Source of the DNA: Pseudomonadota bacterium
Lineage (GTDB): Bacteria; Campylobacterota; Campylobacteria; Campylobacterales; Sulfurospirillaceae
Assembly: GCA_017860615.1 (NCBI GenBank)
Contig: JAGDMU010000001.1
Span: forward strand, 224,617-288,616
Reading direction: 5' to 3'
Length of the DNA stretch: 64,000 bases
The translations under genes and the position numbers were made by a program. Numbering within the stretch: position 1 is the stretch's first letter; each line of letters opens with the position of its first letter. This document shows positions 16,465 to 25,410 of this stretch, piece by piece. A model generated the notes under the pieces. The model was not told where the DNA came from. It was given only the letters and a program-made list of their open reading frames with translations, and searched no databases.

Positions 16465-17561
16465 TGATGCTGAAGGTTCTTTTCTCCTGCTTACTGTTTT
16501 CCACGCTTTTACATGCTAAAACACCTCCATTAGAAGATATGATTGCCCAGATGATTATTATCGGCTTTGATGGTGTTAAAGAGGGTGATAAATGGGTTGA
16601 TCAGATTGCAAAAGACATTAAACGTGAGAAGATTGGTGGTGTCTTTTTAACCGATAAAAACATTCAAAATGCTGCACAACTTAAAAAACTCAATGAATAT
16701 CTTAAAGCCCAAGCACCTAAAGAGCTTCCTCTTATCGTTGCTGTTGAACATGAAGGTGGCGATAAGACTGTTTTTGAGGCAAAAAAAGGTTTCAGTGAGA
16801 TTCCTTCTGCCTATGAACTGTTTAAAAACAAAGATATTTCTGAGACTGAACACCTCTACCAAAAGCTAAGTTCTGACCTTGCTAAAAGTGGTATTAACGT
16901 TAATTTCGCTCCTGTGTTGGATTTGCAGCCTAAAAAAGATGTCTATGAGAGTACAAAACTGCAACGCAGTTACTCCAGTTATGAAGAAATTGTAACCACT
17001 TATGCAATGCTGTTTATCAATACGCTTCATGCAGAAGGCGTAATGCCTGTTGTGAAATATTTTCCAACCTCTGGGGCTAATCTTTGGAATAACTTTTCCA
17101 GTGAAGAAGATGTGACCAATACATGGCGTTTTGAACAATTAAAGCCCTATTATGACCTTATTGCTTTTGGTAAAATGGACGCGGTTTTAATGTCTCATGT
17201 GATGCATAAAGAGATTGATCCTAAAAATCCAACGCTGTTTTCAAAATTGGTCATTCAAGGCTTACTGCGCGATAAAATGCATTTTGAAGGGGTTGTCTTT
17301 GCCGATAATTTACGCACCAACTCTATTGCAAGCAGTGTTGATTTTAAACAACGTGTTATTCGTAGTATTGATGCAGGAGCTGATATATTGGTCTTTACAA
17401 ACTATTTTGCCGATAGTGCGAGTATGCCTTTTACGGTTCACAAAATTATTACGGATGCGATTAAGAGCGGAGAATTAAGTCAGGAGCGTATTGCGCTCTC
17501 CTATGAGCGTATTGCCCGTTTCAAACAAAAATTATCAAAGAGAGGAAGCCATGTTAATTAA
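16464..17561 (+). CDS. Glycoside hydrolase family 3 (NagZ-like) protein with altered active site
   Basis: The 365-residue protein has a signal peptide (MMLKVLFSCLLFSTLLHA) and a GH3 TIM barrel: DMIAQMIIIGFDG, KIGGVFLTDKNI, LPLIVAVEHEGG, NVNFAPVLDLQPK, VMPVVKYFPTSG and FEGVVFADNLRT. NagZ enzymes cut N-acetylglucosamine from muropeptides. Several key residues differ: the expected KHFPGHG loop with the catalytic His-Asp pair reads KYFPTSG without His, and D(Q)EGGR reads EHEGGD. The Asp nucleophile in FADNL is kept. The protein may be a changed enzyme or a binding protein acting in the periplasm. It overlaps gpsA by one base and the next gene by 11. Confidence 0.82.
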   Translation: MMLKVLFSCLLFSTLLHAKTPPLEDMIAQMIIIGFDGVKEGDKWVDQIAKDIKREKIGGVFLTDKNIQNAAQLKKLNEYLKAQAPKELPLIVAVEHEGGDKTVFEAKKGFSEIPSAYELFKNKDISETEHLYQKLSSDLAKSGINVNFAPVLDLQPKKDVYESTKLQRSYSSYEEIVTTYAMLFINTLHAEGVMPVVKYFPTSGANLWNNFSSEEDVTNTWRFEQLKPYYDLIAFGKMDAVLMSHVMHKEIDPKNPTLFSKLVIQGLLRDKMHFEGVVFADNLRTNSIASSVDFKQRVIRSIDAGADILVFTNYFADSASMPFTVHKIITDAIKSGELSQERIALSYERIARFKQKLSKRGSHVN

Positions 17562-18780
17562 AAATGCTTTAGTGCCAACGTCTAGAGGTACAGTGAGTCA
17601 AGATGTGCTGATAGAAGAGGGTAAAATTGTTGCCATTGCAGAGCACCTTGATGCTTCCAGTCATGAAGTTATTGATGCGCAGGGCCTTTATCTTCTTCCT
17701 GGGTTTATTGATCTTAATGTGCGTTTCTCCAACAGTTGCCTCAATCAAGAACATATTGATAAATTATCAACGAGCTGTCTTAAAGGGGGTGTGACCACTG
17801 CTGTGGTGATGTCAGACTTTAGCCCAAGACTTGATAGTGCAACATTATTAGAGCTTGTAAAATTTAAGATCGATCAAGCCAAAATCAACCTGCATATCAG
17901 CGCTCCTCTTGCAGATGAAAAAGAAGATCAACTCCATAATATCGCAACACTTTTAAACAATGGGGCTGCTGCAATCTTGGCTGATTCGCATCGCAATGCG
18001 AACCTCCTAAGACGTGGTATGCAGTATGCAACCATGAAAAAAAGACCTTTCTTTGTACAGTGTTATGAGCCCAATTTAGACGATAATGGATTGATGAATG
18101 ATGGTGTTATTGCGTCAAAGTTAGGACTTTCAGGTATCTCTAAAATTTCTGAAACGGCTGAAGTGGCAAAACTTTCTGAATTGGCACGTTTTTATGGTGC
18201 AACTGTGGTTTTAAAATCGCTTTCAACAAAACGCTCTTTAGAGATTGCAAAAGCTCATAAAGCGTTTAAATCAGACCTTTACACGGAAGTTTCTATCCAT
18301 CATCTCTCTAAAAATGATAGCAGTTGTGATGGCTTCAATACCTATGCAAAATTGATGCCACCTCTTCGTGAAGAAGAAGAGCGTAAAGCTTTAGTAGGCG
18401 CGCTTAAAGAAGGTACCATTGATATCCTCACGTCAGCACACTCTCCCAAATCAATTTTATACAAAGATGTAGCATTTGAAGATGCTGCTTTTGGCATTGG
18501 CTCTATTGAAGAGTTCTTAACACTGGCCTATACATTTTTGGTGAAAAATGAGGTGATTGATTTTGGTGAACTGATTCGTATCTGTTGTGTGAATCCTGCA
18601 CAGGTTCTTGGCCTTTCATCCAAAGGTGCTATCAAAGTAGGTTTTGATGCGGATTTAGTTTTATTTGATCCAAAAGAGAGTTATGAAGTTACCAACAAGC
18701 ATTCACTCTACTGTGGCAATACGTTGCATGGTAAAGTCAAAAAAGTGGTTGTCGGTGGAAAGCTATTGTTGAATCAATAA
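17551..18780 (+). CDS. Dihydroorotase-like protein lacking metal ligands (pseudo-dihydroorotase)
   Basis: The 409-residue protein has the length and fold of the multidomain-type dihydroorotase (MLIKNALVPTSRGTVSQDVLIEEGKIVAIAEHLDASSHEVIDAQGLYLLPGFIDL... KVGFDADLVLFDPKESYEV). However, the metal-binding HxH after GFIDL reads Asn56-Val-Arg58, and the later His position reads FVQCYE. Several Campylobacterota and Pseudomonas carry such inactive PyrC homologues, which in Pseudomonas support aspartate transcarbamoylase assembly. I infer a structural role in pyrimidine synthesis; active PyrC should be elsewhere. AGAGAGGAAG precedes the ATG. Confidence 0.85.
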   Translation: MLIKNALVPTSRGTVSQDVLIEEGKIVAIAEHLDASSHEVIDAQGLYLLPGFIDLNVRFSNSCLNQEHIDKLSTSCLKGGVTTAVVMSDFSPRLDSATLLELVKFKIDQAKINLHISAPLADEKEDQLHNIATLLNNGAAAILADSHRNANLLRRGMQYATMKKRPFFVQCYEPNLDDNGLMNDGVIASKLGLSGISKISETAEVAKLSELARFYGATVVLKSLSTKRSLEIAKAHKAFKSDLYTEVSIHHLSKNDSSCDGFNTYAKLMPPLREEEERKALVGALKEGTIDILTSAHSPKSILYKDVAFEDAAFGIGSIEEFLTLAYTFLVKNEVIDFGELIRICCVNPAQVLGLSSKGAIKVGFDADLVLFDPKESYEVTNKHSLYCGNTLHGKVKKVVVGGKLLLNQ

Positions 18781-18793
18781 AAATTTATATCCA

Positions 18794-18830
18794 AAGAGCA
18801 TCAAAAGAGTTTAATTCTTTTGATGCTCTT
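18794..18830. terminator. Bidirectional terminator hairpin between convergent genes
   Basis: A perfect 14-bp inverted repeat (AAGAGCATCAAAAG at 18794-18807 and CTTTTGATGCTCTT at 18817-18830) with a nine-base loop fills the 51-base gap between the dihydroorotase-like gene and truA, which converge here. Its right arm ends one base before the truA stop codon. T-rich sequence follows in both directions, though short. Confidence 0.75.
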
Positions 18831-18831
18831 C

Positions 18832-19566
18832 TTAATAAAATACGCGTGAAAGATAGAGTCCACAGGCTGGAATCAGTGTTGTAGATACCTTCATCTGACG
18901 ATCACGTTGCGCTATAAGATCTTCGTAACTGAGTATTCCATCACAAGCTTTCAGTAAACTTCCACACATCATACGTACTTGTGAACGTAAAAAAGCATCT
19001 CCTAAAAAGTAGATAACAATAAGATTTTTATGACGATATGCTCCTGCTTTAAAGATGGTACGTTCATCTTTCGTTGCACCACCACCAAGCTTTTTAAAAT
19101 ACTCAAAGTTATGAAATCCAACAAAAACTTGGGCATAATCGTTTAATTTTATAATATCTAAGGGCTTGGTATGCAAGGCATAATTGGCTAAAAACGGCTG
19201 ATATGCTCCATCATAAAGCACATAGCGGTAGAGTCTTTTTTTGGCATCAAAACGAGCATGAAATGAAGATGAGACAGGGGTAATACTTTGAATAAAAATA
19301 TGTGGGTATAAAAAACCATTCAGATGCGATTGTAGCTTTTTAAGATCATTCCAAAAGGGAGGAAGATCAATATGCAAGACTTGATGGGTCGCATGAACCC
19401 CTGTATCGGTACGTCCACTGCCTGTTACCGTAGCATCAATGTTGACACGTTTAAGTGCCCTTGTAATGGCTCCAGCAACACTTTGCAATGTTTTTGTTTC
19501 ATTTTTCTGGATTTGGAAGCCGATAAAAGAGCTTCCATCATAACTTAAGGTAATTTTAACACGCAT
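18832..19566 (-). CDS. truA: tRNA pseudouridine(38-40) synthase TruA
   Basis: The 244-residue enzyme has the TruA core: ITLSYDGSSFIGFQIQ at the N-terminus, the catalytic Asp in GSGRTDTGVHATHQVLHID, FHARFDAKKRLYRYVLYDG and the C-terminal FLRSQVRMMCGSLL. It isomerises uridines 38-40 in the anticodon stem-loop of many tRNAs. It is the last gene of the leftward glmU-coaBC-...-truA group, six bases after the LptF-like gene, as in C. jejuni. Confidence 0.95.
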   Translation of the reverse strand: MRVKITLSYDGSSFIGFQIQKNETKTLQSVAGAITRALKRVNIDATVTGSGRTDTGVHATHQVLHIDLPPFWNDLKKLQSHLNGFLYPHIFIQSITPVSSSFHARFDAKKRLYRYVLYDGAYQPFLANYALHTKPLDIIKLNDYAQVFVGFHNFEYFKKLGGGATKDERTIFKAGAYRHKNLIVIYFLGDAFLRSQVRMMCGSLLKACDGILSYEDLIAQRDRQMKVSTTLIPACGLYLSRVFY

Positions 19567-19572
19567 AGGAAT

Positions 19573-20598
19573 TTAGAACATAGCACGAATGCGCTTTTGA
19601 TAGATTTTATATGCAACCAGAAATGTTACGATCGAGACAACAACAGGCGCACTTTGCGGATGCCATGTTGACATAAGCGTTGTAAAGACAAGATAAAGAG
19701 CAATTGTCGAAAACATAGCGACATAAATGCCTCCTTTATTATAACGATAGGTCACAATACCAATGCTAAGAGCAATCAATGTTGAAGCAATAGGGAAAAG
19801 TGCAATAAGTAAGAAAAAGGAGAGATCGTACGCACGTTTTTGATCAACAAAAACACCATTCCAGTACTCTTCTATACTCTGAATAGCCCCTACAGGTGTT
19901 TTAGGTCTGGAATTGATATGCATACGTTCAAAATCAATCTGTTGTATGTCTTCTTTCGTAAATTCAAAAATCTTGCCTTGATCAAGATTGAGTCTCAGTG
20001 TGCCTTTTTCGTTATCAATAACAGCATTGGTAGCAACAATGAGTTTTTCATCTTCCTTTTTTGTTGGAGCTTGATAAAGTGTAACACCGCTGTAAATTTT
20101 ATTGTTGTCGCTGTGTTCGATGTAGACTAGCCAATCAGAGAATTTTTGACCAAACTCATTAGCTTTGATGTTAAATTTTGCTTCTGCTTTTTTGTATTCT
20201 AAAAAATTGGTATTGAGCTGCTTAGAAATGGGTATAAGCACAAAAATGTCAAGAATTAAAAGGAATGAAAGCGCACTTGATAATCCTAAAAAGAGCTGTG
20301 CGATTTTCTTTGGATTATAGCCAAGAGTAAAAAGGACAATAGTTTCATTCTCTTTTGAGAGATTAAAAAGTGTGATACAGAGGGCTATAAAAAAGGTTAA
20401 AGGGAGCGTATAAATCAGAGTTCGTGGTAACAAATAGATATAAAGCGTTCCAAGTTCCAAAAAATTCATTTTGATGATGGCGGTCATAGCGGTTAATTTG
20501 ATAAAAAATACCACCGATGTGATAAAAAAGAGAATAAAAAATAAAGAGCTAAAGAGCTCGCTGAAATGTTTTAAAAGATAACGACTCACTCTATTCAT
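19573..20598 (-). CDS. LptF/LptG (YjgP/YjgQ) family permease
   Basis: The 341-residue protein has three N-terminal membrane segments (VSRYLLKHFSELFSSLFFILFFITSVVFFIKL...; LGTLYIYLLPRTLIYTLPLTFFIALCITLFNLSKENETIVLFTLGY), a large periplasmic beta-rich domain, and three C-terminal segments. This is the layout of LptF and LptG, which form the ABC transporter that extracts lipopolysaccharide from the inner membrane. Whether it is F or G is not decided by the sequence I see. It overlaps the prepilin peptidase gene by eight bases. Confidence 0.88.
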   Translation of the reverse strand: MNRVSRYLLKHFSELFSSLFFILFFITSVVFFIKLTAMTAIIKMNFLELGTLYIYLLPRTLIYTLPLTFFIALCITLFNLSKENETIVLFTLGYNPKKIAQLFLGLSSALSFLLILDIFVLIPISKQLNTNFLEYKKAEAKFNIKANEFGQKFSDWLVYIEHSDNNKIYSGVTLYQAPTKKEDEKLIVATNAVIDNEKGTLRLNLDQGKIFEFTKEDIQQIDFERMHINSRPKTPVGAIQSIEEYWNGVFVDQKRAYDLSFFLLIALFPIASTLIALSIGIVTYRYNKGGIYVAMFSTIALYLVFTTLMSTWHPQSAPVVVSIVTFLVAYKIYQKRIRAMF

Positions 20599-21319
20599 AG
20601 ATTAATTCCATTATATGTAAAATTGGTGTGTCAAAAAGCCACGTGAACAAGAGCCCAAGGGCAAGGAATGGGATAAACGGAAGTTCATACCCTTTTTTTC
20701 GAACGATCATAAAAGCGACAAGCGCAATGATAGCACTGATGTAAATTGCAATCAGCCCAAGCTTTATACCAAGAAGTGCTCCCATAATGCCAGCGATAAT
20801 GATGTCTGCTTCTCCCATAACCTCTTTTTTAGCGAGTGCTGAGACAAGAAAGCGCAGGAGTGTAAATGCTCCCATTAGCATAAGCCCATTTTGCAATGAA
20901 ACAAGAGGCTCTCCTACACAAAAGGCAAGAATGAGTGCGGGTAAACTCAAAGCATCTGGTACGGCTTTATAGCGAAGATCAATGATGCTCAGTGCCAATA
21001 AAAGGACAAAAACAGATGCAACTAAAAGTGCTTGGGTAATATTTTCTAACCGTAGATAGCAAAGCGTATAGATCAGTGCAGAACTCAATTCCACAAAGGG
21101 ATATTGCAAAGAGATGGCACCGCTACAAAAAGCACATTTTCCTCTTAAAAAAAGCCATGAAAAGAGGGGAATATTGTGGTACCACTTTAAAGGATGGAGG
21201 CAAATAGGACAATGAGATGCTGGAAGATTGATGCTTTCATTTTTAGGTAAACGAATAATGGCTACATTGAGAAACGATCCTATACATAAGCCAAAAATCG
21301 TCATTAAAACACTTTCCAT
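20591..21319 (-). CDS. Prepilin leader peptidase / A24 family peptidase
   Basis: The 242-residue polytopic membrane protein has the type IV prepilin peptidase layout. The N-terminal part contains the methylase-type zinc motif with two CxxC pairs (HCPICLHPLKW and CAFCSGAI). The peptidase part has two Asp residues in SIIDLRYKAVPD and GEADIIIAG. It cuts and N-methylates prepilin-like proteins at the inner membrane. No pilin genes are in the window. A member of this family precedes the LptF-like gene in C. jejuni as well. Confidence 0.92.
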   Translation of the reverse strand: MESVLMTIFGLCIGSFLNVAIIRLPKNESINLPASHCPICLHPLKWYHNIPLFSWLFLRGKCAFCSGAISLQYPFVELSSALIYTLCYLRLENITQALLVASVFVLLLALSIIDLRYKAVPDALSLPALILAFCVGEPLVSLQNGLMLMGAFTLLRFLVSALAKKEVMGEADIIIAGIMGALLGIKLGLIAIYISAIIALVAFMIVRKKGYELPFIPFLALGLLFTWLFDTPILHIMELIYE

Positions 21320-21325
21320 AACTCT

Positions 21326-22060
21326 TTAACCCTTCACATCTAATACCATATCACTCAAATCAAAAAGAGGTTTGAGCTCTTTTTGGAGAGTAAGGTGTGT
21401 AATCATACCCAATTTAGGGCTCTCTTTTTGTAAATAGTACAAACTTTTCTCATACATGACAGCGATTTGAAGCTCTGTTTGGCTTATCATGCCCCAAAGT
21501 GGTCCCAAATGTTCAGATGCAATGTAAAAAAGAAGTGAAGCATCTGCACTTTTTTGAAATTGCACCATGACTTTTTTACCTTGATGGACGATAGGTAAGT
21601 GAATGGTTGCTTTCGAAAGGGCTAAAAGCATATAGGCATAGGTTTTAAAGAGCTCTTTTGTAAGCTGTTCGTTGCTAAGTTGTTTGAGTAGAAAAGTCCT
21701 AAAATCACTATAGCTAAAGTTGTTTGAGTCAAAGAGTAGCTCTAGTGCAATCGGTAAAAAGTAGGCTTCATCTTCAAAAAGTTGGGGTTGTCTGTAAAGA
21801 TTTGAAATGGTTAAAATACCACCTTTCCCTTCTGCAAAATTGGCCCAATATTTTTGACCCTCAGAGAGAGTTTTACTGCTTTTAGTGGTTAGCTCTTTTC
21901 GTCCAACTTTTAAGCGATAGCGTGTTCCATCAATGTGTTTGAGTACTTCAATACTGACAGGCAAATTGGCATTAAAATTGATGCTTGAACTGCTCGTTCG
22001 ACCAATGTCTGAGCTAATGCCTGTTAGTTTTTGAAGTGTGGAGATCATAGGTGTGAACAC
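21326..22060 (-). CDS. Hypothetical protein between coaBC and prepilin peptidase
   Basis: This 244-residue soluble protein is of unknown function. It begins MFTPMISTLQKLTGISSDIGRTSSSSINFNANLPVSIEVLKHIDGTRYRLKVGRKELTTKSSKTLSEGQKYWANF, which looks like a small beta domain, then a helical middle and a beta-rich end. The arrangement faintly resembles FliK-like or flagellar hook-length proteins, but I cannot confirm that. In C. jejuni this place holds a hypothetical gene followed by uppS; no uppS is seen here. It overlaps coaBC by 16 bases. Confidence 0.7.
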   Translation of the reverse strand: MFTPMISTLQKLTGISSDIGRTSSSSINFNANLPVSIEVLKHIDGTRYRLKVGRKELTTKSSKTLSEGQKYWANFAEGKGGILTISNLYRQPQLFEDEAYFLPIALELLFDSNNFSYSDFRTFLLKQLSNEQLTKELFKTYAYMLLALSKATIHLPIVHQGKKVMVQFQKSADASLLFYIASEHLGPLWGMISQTELQIAVMYEKSLYYLQKESPKLGMITHLTLQKELKPLFDLSDMVLDVKG

Positions 22061-23256
22061 TGCTCCACAATCTGTTCGGCTATCTCAAATTTACCTGCCA
22101 GTGCAAATTTTTGCACCGAAGCATTGGTGATAAAATGAATTTCATTTTTAGTGCTTCCAAAGCTGTTTTGCTCTTTAAGCACATTAAGACATACCGCGTC
22201 AAGACTTTTAGTGATAAGCATTTTGCCTGCATTTTCTAAGGCTTTTTTTTCATCCATCTCCGCTTTAAAACCAACCATTTTAAAGCCTTTTCGTGGCAAA
22301 GAGGAGAGTACATCCACATTGCGCTTGAGCTCTAAACTGTACTGTTCACCAAGCTCCTCTTTTTTGAGTTTACCTTCATGCGTTTTAATGGGTATATAAT
22401 CACTTACCGCAGCAGCCATAAGCAGATAAGGAGTCTTGTCATTTTTGGTGACATATTGCATTTGTGAAAGTAGGGCGGCTTGAAGTTCTGCAGTACTTTT
22501 GATATGCAGGGTATTCATGGCTTGTATATTAGGTGTTTCACCACTGCTTATGAGGGTAACATTTGCCCCTTTGAGGTAAAATGCTAAGGCTAGAGCAGAA
22601 GCTTGTTTCCCACTGGAAAAGTTGGTGAGGCATCTGACATCATCAATTTTTTCCATTGTACCACCACCTGTAATGATGACTTCTCGGTCACTCCAAAAAG
22701 CCTCTTTTAGCAACAGGCGAGCGCAGGTATAAAAAATCTGTTCAATATCGGCAAGGGCGCCTACACCTTCATCATTACACGCAAGTAGTTTAGATTGTGG
22801 AGCAACGATCTCATAGCCTAAAGAGGAGAGTTTGCTAAGACTCTCTTGTGTGATGGCGTTTAACATCATATTGGTGTTGGCAGAGGGGGCTAAAACAATG
22901 GTTTTGGTGAATGCAATCGCTGTTTGTGTCATTAAATTGTCTGCAATACCATGCGCAAGCTTATTGATGGTATTGACCGATGCGGGTGCTATGACAAACA
23001 GATCTGCCCATTTACCTGTATGAATATGGCTGAGCCCTTCACTCCAGCTTTCTGTGTCTATATGTAAAACTTTGTTTTGGCTAATGGTTTCAAACGTCAG
23101 TGGAGCGATAAAACGCTTGGCATCTTCACTCATCAGCACTTTGACTTCAGCACCTGCTTTGATGAAAAGACGAATCAGCTCTAGCGCTTTGTAAATGGCG
23201 ATACTTCCTGTGACACCAAGGAGAATTTTTTTCCCTGCAAGTTGATTATTTCGCAT
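22045..23256 (-). CDS. coaBC: Bifunctional phosphopantothenoylcysteine decarboxylase/synthetase
   Basis: The 403-residue bifunctional enzyme starts MRNNQLAGKKILLGVTGSIAIYKALELIRLFIKAGAEVKVLMSEDAKRFI, the flavin-binding CoaC part with SHIHTGKWADLFVIAPASVNTINKLAHGIADNL, APSANTNMM and the Cys in ACNDEGVGAL. The CoaB synthetase half follows with VIITGGGTMEKIDDVRCLTNFSSGKQASALA. It makes 4'-phosphopantetheine for coenzyme A. A longer open frame reaches into glmU, but the ATG at 23256 gives the normal N-terminus and overlaps the glmU end by 11 bases. Confidence 0.95.
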   Translation of the reverse strand: MRNNQLAGKKILLGVTGSIAIYKALELIRLFIKAGAEVKVLMSEDAKRFIAPLTFETISQNKVLHIDTESWSEGLSHIHTGKWADLFVIAPASVNTINKLAHGIADNLMTQTAIAFTKTIVLAPSANTNMMLNAITQESLSKLSSLGYEIVAPQSKLLACNDEGVGALADIEQIFYTCARLLLKEAFWSDREVIITGGGTMEKIDDVRCLTNFSSGKQASALALAFYLKGANVTLISSGETPNIQAMNTLHIKSTAELQAALLSQMQYVTKNDKTPYLLMAAAVSDYIPIKTHEGKLKKEELGEQYSLELKRNVDVLSSLPRKGFKMVGFKAEMDEKKALENAGKMLITKSLDAVCLNVLKEQNSFGSTKNEIHFITNASVQKFALAGKFEIAEQIVEQCSHL

Positions 23257-24550
23257 CTTTTTTCCCGAAGAATTTGTAAAAGAAACCCTCAATGATTTTA
23301 AGGGGTTCTCTATTGATAGCAAGTGCACCTTTTGGGATATCTTTCGTGACCGTTGTTCCTGAGGCGATAATGACATCATCCGCAATGGTAACAGGGGCAA
23401 CAAGCTGTGTATCGCTTCCGACAAAGACATTTTTACCGATGATGGTTTTGTATTTGCCTTTGCCATCGTAGTTACATGTAATGGTTCCGCACCCGATGTT
23501 TGTTCCTTCATCAATGGTTGCATCACCTAAGTAACTTAGGTGTCCTGCTTTAACGCCTTTAAGTGTTGATTTTTTAATTTCAACAAAGTTCCCGATATGG
23601 GTATCGTCGATATGTGAATCTGGGCGAACACGCGCCATAGGACCAATATCAGAGTTTTTGATGATACTCTTTTCAATAACTGAATGAGCCTTAATATGGG
23701 CATTCTCTAACACAGTACCTTTGAGCAGTGTCACACCATTTTCAAGTTTTGACTCACCCTTAATCTCGACATCTGCTTCGATGTAAATGGTGTGTGGTAA
23801 ACGCATACTCACACCTTGTTCCATAAAACGGCGTTTAATGCGATCTTGCATCAGTTCTTCCGCTTGCGAGAGATGGTATTTGGAATTAACGCCCATAAAC
23901 GTTGCTTCATCAACAAAAAGCGCTTTGACCGTTTTATCTTTAGCATTCGCTAAAGCAATGAGGTCAGTAATGTAGTACTCTTTTTGACTGTTATTATTAG
24001 AGAGTTTAGGAAGATTCTCTTTTAAAAAGTCGGTTTTGAAAAGGTAAACACCTGCATTTACCGCAGTTACCTTTTTTTCTTCAACGCTGGCATCTTTCTC
24101 TTCGACGATTTTTTCAACGTTATAGTGAGTATCCATAATGACACGACCATAACCAAAGGGTTCTTTGCAGGTAAAGGCGCTCATGACAACATCGGCATCT
24201 ATTTGTGTAAAATTTTGCATATTTTCGGCTTCAAGAAGTGGCATATCGCCATTAAGCACTAATAATCGATCGTATTTAGGATTCACACCACGGATGGCTC
24301 CGCCCGTACCTGGGAAGTTTTGATGGTCTTGAATAATGTAGTGGATATTTGAAAAATAACGGTTCATTCTCTCTTGAACGAGGTCTGCTTGATGGTATAA
24401 AATGACATGGATGTCATCGCTTATTTTTTGCGCTTCTTTGATGATGTGGTATAACATTTCAAAGCCACTGATTTCGTGAAGGACCTTGGGGAAAGTCGAT
24501 TTCATACGAGTACCAAGTCCCGCAGCCATAATCGCAATAGAAGTATTCAT
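23246..24550 (-). CDS. glmU: Bifunctional UDP-N-acetylglucosamine pyrophosphorylase / GlcN-1-P acetyltransferase
   Basis: The 434-residue GlmU has the nucleotidyltransferase signature IAIMAAGLGTRMKSTFPKVLHEI at the N-terminus, VLNGDMPLLEA for metal and sugar binding, and a C-terminal left-handed beta-helix of hexapeptide repeats (VRPDSHIDDTHIGNFVEIKKSTLKGVKAGHLSYLGDATIDEGTNIGCGTITCNYDGKGKYKTIIGKN). It supplies UDP-GlcNAc for peptidoglycan and LPS. The ATG at 24550 has AGGA at proper spacing; open frame further upstream is not typical of GlmU. Confidence 0.96.
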   Translation of the reverse strand: MNTSIAIMAAGLGTRMKSTFPKVLHEISGFEMLYHIIKEAQKISDDIHVILYHQADLVQERMNRYFSNIHYIIQDHQNFPGTGGAIRGVNPKYDRLLVLNGDMPLLEAENMQNFTQIDADVVMSAFTCKEPFGYGRVIMDTHYNVEKIVEEKDASVEEKKVTAVNAGVYLFKTDFLKENLPKLSNNNSQKEYYITDLIALANAKDKTVKALFVDEATFMGVNSKYHLSQAEELMQDRIKRRFMEQGVSMRLPHTIYIEADVEIKGESKLENGVTLLKGTVLENAHIKAHSVIEKSIIKNSDIGPMARVRPDSHIDDTHIGNFVEIKKSTLKGVKAGHLSYLGDATIDEGTNIGCGTITCNYDGKGKYKTIIGKNVFVGSDTQLVAPVTIADDVIIASGTTVTKDIPKGALAINREPLKIIEGFFYKFFGKKDAK

Positions 24551-24666
24551 GAATTGTGTTCCTAACAGTCTGATAAAGTCTATTTTAACGAAAAGTTGTT
24601 TAAAGATTAAAATGCTTTTAACGTAAAACCAACTAAAATCATGCAATCTATTATTGAGGATAGCAT

Positions 24667-25410
24667 TTGAAAAACCTAAAGAGAATTTTACTGTTACTAT
24701 TGATTTGTATGACACCGATGGCTTTTGGTGCCGATACAATTCCTACCGTTAATCTCTCTTTAAGCGCACCAAACTCACCTCAGCAACTTGTCACCAGCAT
24801 GAACTTAGTGTTGGTTTTAACCATTCTTGTTTTAGCGCCTTCGCTTATTTTTATGATGACCAGTTTTTTACGCCTTTTGATTGTCTTCTCTTTCCTTCGT
24901 CAAGCTTTGGGTACACAGCAAATGCCTCCATCTCAGGTGATGGTCTCTTTGGCAATGATTTTGACGTTTTTCATTATGGAACCTGTGATGAAAGAGTCGT
25001 ATGAAGTCGCTATAAAACCTTATTTAGCAGAAAAAATGAGTTACCAAGAAGCCTTTGACAAAGGCGCAGCCCCTTTTAAAGCCTTTATGATTCGCAATAC
25101 CCGAGAGAAAGACTTAGCCCTTTTCTTTCGTATTCGCAACCTTGAAAACCCTAAAAACATTGAAGATGTGCCCTTAACTGTTGCGATGCCTGCTTTTATG
25201 ATCAGTGAGTTAAAGACGGCTTTTGAGATAGGCTTTTTACTCTACTTGCCGTTTTTGGTTATTGACATGGTGGTGAGCTCCGTTTTGATGGCTATGGGTA
25301 TGATGATGCTCCCTCCCGTTATGATCTCTTTACCGTTTAAACTGTTGATCTTCGTATTGGTCGATGGTTGGAATTTGCTGGTACAAAAACTTGTGGAGAG
25401 TTTCCATTAA
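24667..25410 (+). CDS. fliP: Flagellar biosynthesis protein FliP
   Basis: The 247-residue FliP starts at TTG with GAGGA six bases upstream. A cleavable signal (MKNLKRILLLLLICMTPMAFGA) is followed by four membrane segments and the conserved MTSFLRLLIVFSFLRQALGTQQMPPSQVMVSLAMILTFFIM, TREKDLALF, and VPLTVAMPAFMISELKTAFEIGFLLYLPFLVIDMVVSSVLMAMGMMMLPPVMISLPFKLLIFVLVDGW. FliP forms the export gate core with FliQ and FliR. It is divergent from glmU, as in C. jejuni, away from the main flagellar cluster. Confidence 0.96.
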   Translation: MKNLKRILLLLLICMTPMAFGADTIPTVNLSLSAPNSPQQLVTSMNLVLVLTILVLAPSLIFMMTSFLRLLIVFSFLRQALGTQQMPPSQVMVSLAMILTFFIMEPVMKESYEVAIKPYLAEKMSYQEAFDKGAAPFKAFMIRNTREKDLALFFRIRNLENPKNIEDVPLTVAMPAFMISELKTAFEIGFLLYLPFLVIDMVVSSVLMAMGMMMLPPVMISLPFKLLIFVLVDGWNLLVQKLVESFH

